DNA of 64,000 nucleotides from Vitellaria paradoxa. Taxonomy: Eukaryota > Streptophyta > Magnoliopsida > Ericales > Sapotaceae. Numbering within the stretch: position 1 is the stretch's first letter; each line of letters begins with the position of its first letter. The position numbers and the translations under genes are program-made. Of this stretch, positions 58,486 to 64,000 are shown piece by piece. The stretch spans positions 7,932,453 to 7,996,452 of the forward strand of contig CM034242.1 of the NCBI GenBank assembly GCA_019916065.1. Direction: 5' to 3'. The notes below the pieces were generated by a model. That model made no database searches and was not told the origin of the DNA. It worked only from the letters and a program-made list of their open reading frames with translations.

Positions 58486-58498
58486 GTTTCATACAATC
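58486..58498. repeat. Target-site duplication of the LINE, right copy
   Basis: GTTTCATACAATC, identical to 55365-55377. Confidence 0.85.
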
Positions 58499-58546
58499 AT
58501 GTTTATTTAATGGCCAAATGGTTTATTTATATCTATTCACCTTTAG

Positions 58547-58573
58547 TTTTTTTTTTTTGGGGGGGGGGGGGGG
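58547..58573. repeat. T12G15 homopolymer junction
   Basis: Twelve T followed by fifteen G on the plus strand, like the T8G16 block at 8450-8473. Confidence 0.85.
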
Positions 58574-59213
58574 TTTCCCTGTAATTAACAAAATAAATTT
58601 GATTGCAAAGAAATTTGAAGAATTCTGGTATGAGGACAAACATCAAACAGCTGTTATTTATTAGGGATGCTAGAACTCACAATATCTTAGAAGCCACATA
58701 CCATTTTTCACAGGGCTAACACCAGTTCAAAATTCAATTATTATCAACAGATTGTTCATTGTTTGGCTTCCCACCTTAACCTCTCCACCCCACCCCAACC
58801 CACGCACCTCCCCACAACACCTTCCCCCAATTAAAAAAAAAAAAACAACTAACCGCCCTTTTCTTCCAACTATCATGCACGAGTATGGGGAGAAAGGGAA
58901 GTAATTGAGTGTGAAACATGGGTCCAGAAACACTATAACTGTGAATATTGCAGCATATAATAGCTAGCTCACGAACTCATTAATGAAATGTAAAATGAAA
59001 CAAATGGGTAATAGGAGAGAAACCCATTTTAGGCATCAATCATCAAAGATCAGGATAAGCTTTAATGTATTGCTAGCCTCTCAACACATGCCACAACTTA
59101 GCGCAGAGAGGACCACAACTTGCCAATAACTATTGAAGATAGATAAATACAATACACACAAAAAATTGGTCATGAAATATCCCTATTTGCAGCTCTAAAA
59201 AAAGAAGGTAAAA

Positions 59214-59242
59214 AGAGAGAGAGAGAGAGGGAGAGGGAGAGG

Positions 59243-59282
<40 letters not shown>
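59214..59282. repeat. (GA)n microsatellite
   Basis: About 69 bp of GA repeats with interspersed GGGAGA units. On the minus strand it reads (CT)n inside the inferred 5' intron. Confidence 0.9.
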
Positions 59283-59285
<3 letters not shown>

Positions 59286-59469
59286 GAAAGAAATCAAATC
59301 AGATACACACACAAGCATATCATGCTTACTAATCATCAAGTGCAATAAAATGGGTTTCCTAAGAATAATACACAGAATGGCAAATTAATATGCGACGAAC
59401 AACAGATCTTACACCTTTCAAAAAAAAAGAACAACAGATCTTACGAGAGGGGAAAAGACGAAACAATAC

Positions 59470-59640
59470 CTTTTGGGGCAGAAATGTGAACCAGGGAGAG
59501 CAGAACCTTGTGAGTGAGTTGATTTTCCAGGAAACAAAATAAAAAAAGGGAGAGACAAAGAAGGGGAAGCAAACTCAACGGTAGATGCCAGCCGCCCGTT
59601 GTTTAGAGAGAGAAGAAAACGGAACCGATGGAAACGAGAG
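59470..59640 (-). other. Inferred non-coding first exon of the basic-protein gene
   Basis: Minus-strand sequence of leader-like composition (CT-rich, moderate GC) runs to CCCCAAAAG|GTATTG, a good donor with intron start at 59469. It holds no ATG. If spliced to the acceptor at 53530 it would make a 5' UTR intron of ~5.9 kb. No cDNA is available here, so pairing of these two sites is inference. Confidence 0.4.
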
Positions 59641-59872
59641 GACAATAATAATATCTACGCCAAAAAAAAAAAAAAAACAAACAAACGAACAAAACAAAAA
59701 CAAAGGCCTCTGTGTCCGGCGAGCGCGTTGATTCAGCTATTGACCGACCGACCGACAGACAACTCACCCCCCCAACCAACTGCCGCGTTTGTGAGTACAG
59801 CTTCCCTCGCAAGTTGCTAGTTTGGACTCACAGGTGTTTTCGGTATAAACTTTTGCAAGATTCATCGCCGCA

Positions 59873-59958
59873 GGGGTGGTGGCGCAGTTGGCTAGCGCGT
59901 AGGTCTCATAGCTTTCTGAGGTATCCTGAGGTCGAGAGTTCGAGCCTCTCTCACCCCA
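59873..59958 (+). tRNA. trnM-CAT: tRNA-Met(CAT), elongator type, with intron
   Basis: Acceptor GGGGTGG pairs with TCACCCC (G7-T66 wobble) plus discriminator A. D stem GCGC/GCGC; anticodon CAT at 59907-59909 in loop CTCATA; T arm GAGAG-TTCGAGC-CTCTC. A ~12-nt intron (about 59911-59922) sits one base 3' of the anticodon, the universal tRNA intron site. In plants elongator tRNA-Met and tRNA-Tyr are the classes that carry introns, which supports the elongator identity; the A box (TGGCGCAGTTGG) and B box (AGTTCGAGCC) are intact. A T8 stop follows. Confidence 0.95.
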
Positions 59959-59971
59959 TTACATCTTAGCA

Positions 59972-59979
59972 TTTTTTTT
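59972..59979 (+). terminator. RNA polymerase III T-run terminator
   Basis: Eight T on the coding strand, 13 nt after the tRNA 3' end. Confidence 0.8.
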
Positions 59980-60949
59980 AATATTTTAAACGTACAAGTA
60001 CTTTGATCATTTGATTCGATCAGGTGTTTCTGGATTTTTTAAGAAATTAAGGAAATGAATAATTATTGGAATGTTATTTATTTTGAGTGAGCTTATTTGT
60101 ACTTTATTAATTTTTTTACATTTCATTTTATTTTTTATTAATTGAAATTACACTATTATCCCTCCTTTTCATCATTTGTTTTTTTTTTTTTTATAGTTAT
60201 AAAATACTATAAATACCTTTGTACAAAATTTAATTCATGGCATAATTATAATATCATAAATACTCTTATTTTAGAATAAAAAATATTTTTTAAACGAAAT
60301 ATTTGGAGAAAAATTTACTAAAAGCAATTCTACTTTTTTAATATTTGTTGTTAAGTGAACAAATAGCTAGCTTAATTTTGAAAAAATCCACGTATGGCAT
60401 GTAAATAATCTTAATGTGATAAAAAAATCTTAATTCTAGATTTTTAAAAAAATTATTCTTATTATAAAAAAATTAAATTAAGTTTTCTGAATAATGATAA
60501 CTATGGTTTATTTGATTAAATTATTTTATTTTCTTAAAAGTTAGTTTTTTAATATATTTATTTATTTTGACATTTTTTTTTTGAAAATTTCATATACCGT
60601 TACTAAATGACCTTAGAAGTAAGTTTCTTGGGTCAATCTAGTTTGGGTTAGAACTGTATTTTCCGCAGTTTGGCTGTGATCATTTTTGTTTGCGTTGTGC
60701 CTTTGTGGTTTATGAACAATATTTTTTGTGGGAAAGGCTGCATTTTTATATGGAAGTCTGAATTGCATATATATAAATATATACACACACACACATATAG
60801 GGACTAGTTGACTCCCCTAAGGTATTGCACTTGAAGGCTGTATTCCTGGACTAGAGTTTGATTCATTGTTCAATCGTAGCAGTGTGCCCCTATGCAACTG
60901 CACATGCATTCTCTGCAGCCCTAATCTCTCTCTCTCTCTCTCTACTACG
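59980..60949. other. Intergenic, AT-rich, no gene seen
   Basis: AT-rich, with a (TA)n(CA)n tract at about 60766-60797 and a (CT)n tract at 60926-60943. Confidence 0.5.
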
Positions 60950-61092
60950 AATATTTGGTTGACCAAAAAGTATGTTAAAAATATAAAAATTTAATGTAAA
61001 AATAATATGTAACAAAATTTGATTAGAAAAAAATAAAAAAAATTAATAAAAATTAATATGTTTTAATTAATTTTGACCAACTAAACACACTC
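60950..61092. mobile_element. MITE with TTTGGTTGACC ends (family C)
   Basis: ATATTTGGTTGACCAAAAAG at the left and TTTTGACCAACTAAACACAC at the right are inverted repeats. The interior is AT-rich with AATAATATGTAACAAAATTT. Relatives: 24464-24594 and 62868-63015. Confidence 0.6.
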
Positions 61093-62404
61093 CGACTCCA
61101 ACTCCCTCCTCCTCTCTTGAACTATTTCGCCAACTCCACCATCGTCCAACACTGATTGGAGAAAACCCACAGCGACCCCACCGCGCGAAGAAAGAAACTC
61201 AACCCATCTCTTAGCTCAAGAATTACGTATACGAATCTCTCTCAGCTCTAACATTTTCTTTCAATTAATTTCTCTTCTATTGTTTGAATACAGTAGTTGG
61301 GACTGTGCTGTAATTTTGGTCGCATCTGGAATTCTGAAAAAATTTAAAATAAATAAAAATTATTGTTAAAATATGTAAAAAAACCAAATTTAATTAAAAA
61401 GTTATTTATTTTTAAAATTTTTTGAAAAAAATTTGAAACTCCTAACAGACGATTTTTGGAGGAGTGGTCGCACTTGGTGCTGAGTGGATGGAAGCAATGG
61501 TGGGAATGTGTGTGGACTGGTGCAGTTGCGTGGGATTTGGAGAAAGAATGGTATTTTTTTTTTTTCTTTTTAAATAAGGTTTGATTGTGGGGACCTTAAA
61601 TTTTGGATGAAGGCGGATATGTTTGTATTTTAATTTTTAAAATTTTATTTTATTTTAGAGCATAAAATTTTTATTTTTATTGAATAGAATTTATGGTATT
61701 TACTAATTTTTTTTACATATATATTTTTTAAAATTTTGTGTTGATTGATTTGAGAGTATGACATATCTACACTCTTCTTAATACTGAAAATTTTAATATT
61801 TAAACTTTTATAAATAATAAAAAAACAACTATAAGCAATCGCAAAAGATTATTAAATAACAATAAAAATAAAATTGGATTTGTCAACTGCTTTAGCTATT
61901 TTGGCTTATTAATTGAATAACAATAAAAATAAAATTGGCTTAGTTTATGAAGAAAAAAGTTATTTATTAATTATTTTTATTATTTTTTAATTGACTATGA
62001 ATTAACTACTAAAAAATTAATTTTTTTTTTAGTTTCAAAAGGGAAAAAAAAGTTAACTTTCTATTAATTAGCTTTTTAATTTTTTTATTAATTTGATATT
62101 TTTGTCATTCGTACTTTAAAAGAAGTTTTAAATGTAAGTGAATAAATTTAATCATTTTAAAAGTTAAAAAATTAAGACGTCATTTGGTATATCTGCTTTA
62201 AACTTATTTTTCATTTTACGTTTTTAAAAATAAAAAAAAATGTTCAAAATGTATTTGATTACGCGTGTTTTCAAAATCTGTTTTAGAAAAGAGGAAATGA
62301 ATTTACACATGAAATGAAAAATGATAAAGAATCATTTTAAACGTTTTCAACCCAAAATAAAGAAAATATCAAAAAATAAAAAATATCAAATTAAATGTAT
62401 TTTC
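61093..62404. other. Intergenic, mostly AT-rich
   Basis: 61093-61200 is GC-richer (CTCCAACTCCCTCCTCC...) and 61440-61560 is G-rich, but neither gives a recognisable product. 'AATAACAATAAAAATAAAAT' occurs twice (about 61857 and 61916). Confidence 0.4.
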
Positions 62405-62655
62405 TGTCAAACTAAGGCTTGGTTTGGAAAGGAAAATAGCTTTGCTTATTTTAGTTAGCTATTTAACTAGTTGAAAATAAGTCAGCTATTTTTGTGTTTG
62501 AAAAGGAAAAAATGTGATTTTTTTTAAGTGAATTTTTAATTTTGATTAATTTGACATTTCTACCCTTAAAAATTTTAAAGAATATTAAAATATAAGAAGA
62601 TAAATTTGATCAATCACTGTAACAGTTATTAGCTCGTGAGGCCAAACAAAGCCTG
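62405..62655. mobile_element. MITE with GGCTTGGTTTGG/CCAAACAAAGCC ends
   Basis: AAGGCTTGGTTTGGAAAGG at the left and GAGGCCAAACAAAGCCTG at the right are inverted repeats. The interior holds TAGCTATTTAACTAG and TAGCTTTGC words. About 250 bp, non-coding. Confidence 0.6.
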
Positions 62656-62867
62656 AATGCGACATAAGTAATCAGAAGCTGGAAGCCACTAAATTTTTCA
62701 ACCAGAGCCAAAGTTTGAATTGGTAGCTGCGAACCCTATAATGGCATGCACTGGCTTGGTAGTGGAGGTACGTTTCCGTGATATTAATGCAGCATCTTAC
62801 CTAGAAAAAAAAAAAGGATATTAATGCAGCATTTTCATTTGAATGTGGCCAATTGTTAATTAACTCT

Positions 62868-63015
62868 GTTCAGTCGGTCAAAATTAATTAAAATTTATTA
62901 ATTTTTATTAATTTTTTATTTTTTAATTAAATTTTATTAAATATTATTTTTATATCAAACTTTTATATTTTTATTGTACTTTTTAATCAATTTTTTTTTT
63001 CTCAGCCAAACACTC
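62868..63015. mobile_element. MITE, family C
   Basis: TCAGTCGGTCAAAATTAATT at the left and TTTTCTCAGCCAAACACTCC at the right. TTAATCAATTTTTTT and AATATTATTTTTATATCAAA match the complement of the 60950 copy. Confidence 0.5.
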
Positions 63016-63257
63016 CATATATGTCTTGCAAATGGGCATGAGATGAGGCTGGTGAACAAATTAAATTATTTTCGCTGTAATATACATACGCGTAGAAGAC
63101 AATAATATTTATTCATTTTATACATACTTGTGAAGGCCTGACACTGGATATTGAACTTATAGAGAATGTACTTCACAGGGATATATGGCTAGCTTTTGGA
63201 TGAGGCTTCCTCAAGTTGGGTAATTGCCTTAGGGCTGGCCTAAATGATCATGGGCCG

Positions 63258-63430
63258 GTACGAAAGTCTAATTTTTAGTAATTTTTAATATTTTTTTGAC
63301 TGAAAGTTAATAGATAAAATTTTTTATGTATTTGATAAAATAAATAATAATTTTTAATATATTTTATTAATTTGTGTGCGTGTGGTAAAATTTTTAATAA
63401 ATTTTGACAATTTTCGTGATTTGTTTGGAT
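63258..63430. repeat. 'TAGTAACTTTT' family repeat, left part
   Basis: TAATTTTTAGTAATTTTTAA, GACTGAAAGTTAATAG and GTGGTAAAATTTTTAATAAA follow the same order as in 32829-33010. The matching right part may start again near 63961 (TAGTAACTTTTGGTAGC) and run off the window. Confidence 0.4.
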
Positions 63431-63747
63431 GAAATGGAAAGAAAAGAAGAGAAGAGAAAAGAAAAATATTTTAGAATTAATAGTTTGTTTATGAGTTTTT
63501 TTGGGGGGAAAATGAAAAAAGAATGGAAAGAAACGTGAGTGTTAAAATTTTAAAATTTTCCTCTTCTCAAAAGTAGAAAGAAATTGAGAAGAAGGGAAAA
63601 GTAAATTAATAAAATTTTTAAAATGACATAATTGCCCAAAAAAAAATTATAAATATGCCCTAAGGCTAAATAAATTTATTACACTCCAATTTCACAAAAG
63701 ATTTAATGGTAAAATAATCATCTATCTTTTATTTTATTTTTATTTCT

Positions 63748-63861
63748 TTTCAACTTACAGACAAAGAGAAAGAAAGTTATTATTTTTTTTTACTGAACTT
63801 ACAATTTCAACTCACAGACAAAGAGAAAGAAAGTTATTATTTTTTTTTTGCTGAACTTACA
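63748..63861. repeat. 57-bp tandem duplication
   Basis: ACAGACAAAGAGAAAGAAAG occurs in both units, each followed by TTATTATTTTTTTT and CTGAACTTACAA, with a period of 57 bp. Confidence 0.8.
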
Positions 63862-64000
63862 AATAGGTAAAAAGAAAATATAATTAATTCTTTTATTTTG
63901 TCTTCTCTCTTAATTAATATTTTCTTTTATTTTCTCCCCAAAACTCACAAATGGAGCCTTAGTAACTTTTGGTAGCTTTTTGTGTGTTTGGTAAAAATTT

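Overview
The window is nuclear DNA of a flowering plant. It is AT-rich, its genes carry short exons and GT-AG introns, it holds an intron-containing elongator tRNA-Met typical of plants, and it encodes a MYC2-type bHLH factor and a plant-type ARF-GAP. Nothing bacterial, viral or organellar was recognised. I cannot place the species more finely than angiosperm.

Layout. 0.1-1.0 kb: a secreted glycine-rich, cell-wall-type protein (+). 1.0-8.1 kb: repeats, including a 1.2-kb non-autonomous hAT element (5945-7153, near-perfect 8-bp target duplication) with a ~520-bp alternating purine-pyrimidine satellite inside it. 8.2-13.5 kb: a seven-exon ARF-GAP gene (-) of the AGD8/9/10 type, reconstructed to 404 residues with every junction in phase. 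13.6-38.4 kb: a 25-kb gene-poor stretch of small inverted-repeat elements, tandem duplications, a palindrome-rich GC island (23.2-23.45 kb) and a Pack-MULE-like element (28337-29559). 39.0-41.1 kb: an intronless MYC2-like master regulator of jasmonate signalling (+). 41.2-49.0 kb: more MITEs and a 1.4-kb foldback element (47.3-48.7 kb). 49.2-49.6 kb: a small unrecognised plant gene (+). 50.0-51.8 kb: a MITE cluster with a SINE-like tRNA head. 52.2-59.6 kb: a minus-strand gene for a basic protein with a bZIP-like basic patch and two copies of an RRxWKxDARR motif. Its inferred ~6-kb 5' UTR intron appears to contain a dead RTE-clade LINE (55378-58485) with a perfect 13-bp target duplication. 59.87 kb: tRNA-Met(CAT) (+). 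60-64 kb: more MITEs.

The genes do not form an operon or a joint pathway; they are independent plant transcription units separated by repeats. No new multi-gene system is visible. The most unusual items are the Z-DNA-prone satellite inside the hAT element, the Pack-MULE-like element, the two-codon upstream ORF overlapping the MYC2-like start codon, the palindrome island, and several abundant MITE families that share GTTTGG...CCAAAC ends, some carrying GTTAGAACGG hairpins. All family names rest on reading motifs by eye; no database search was run.
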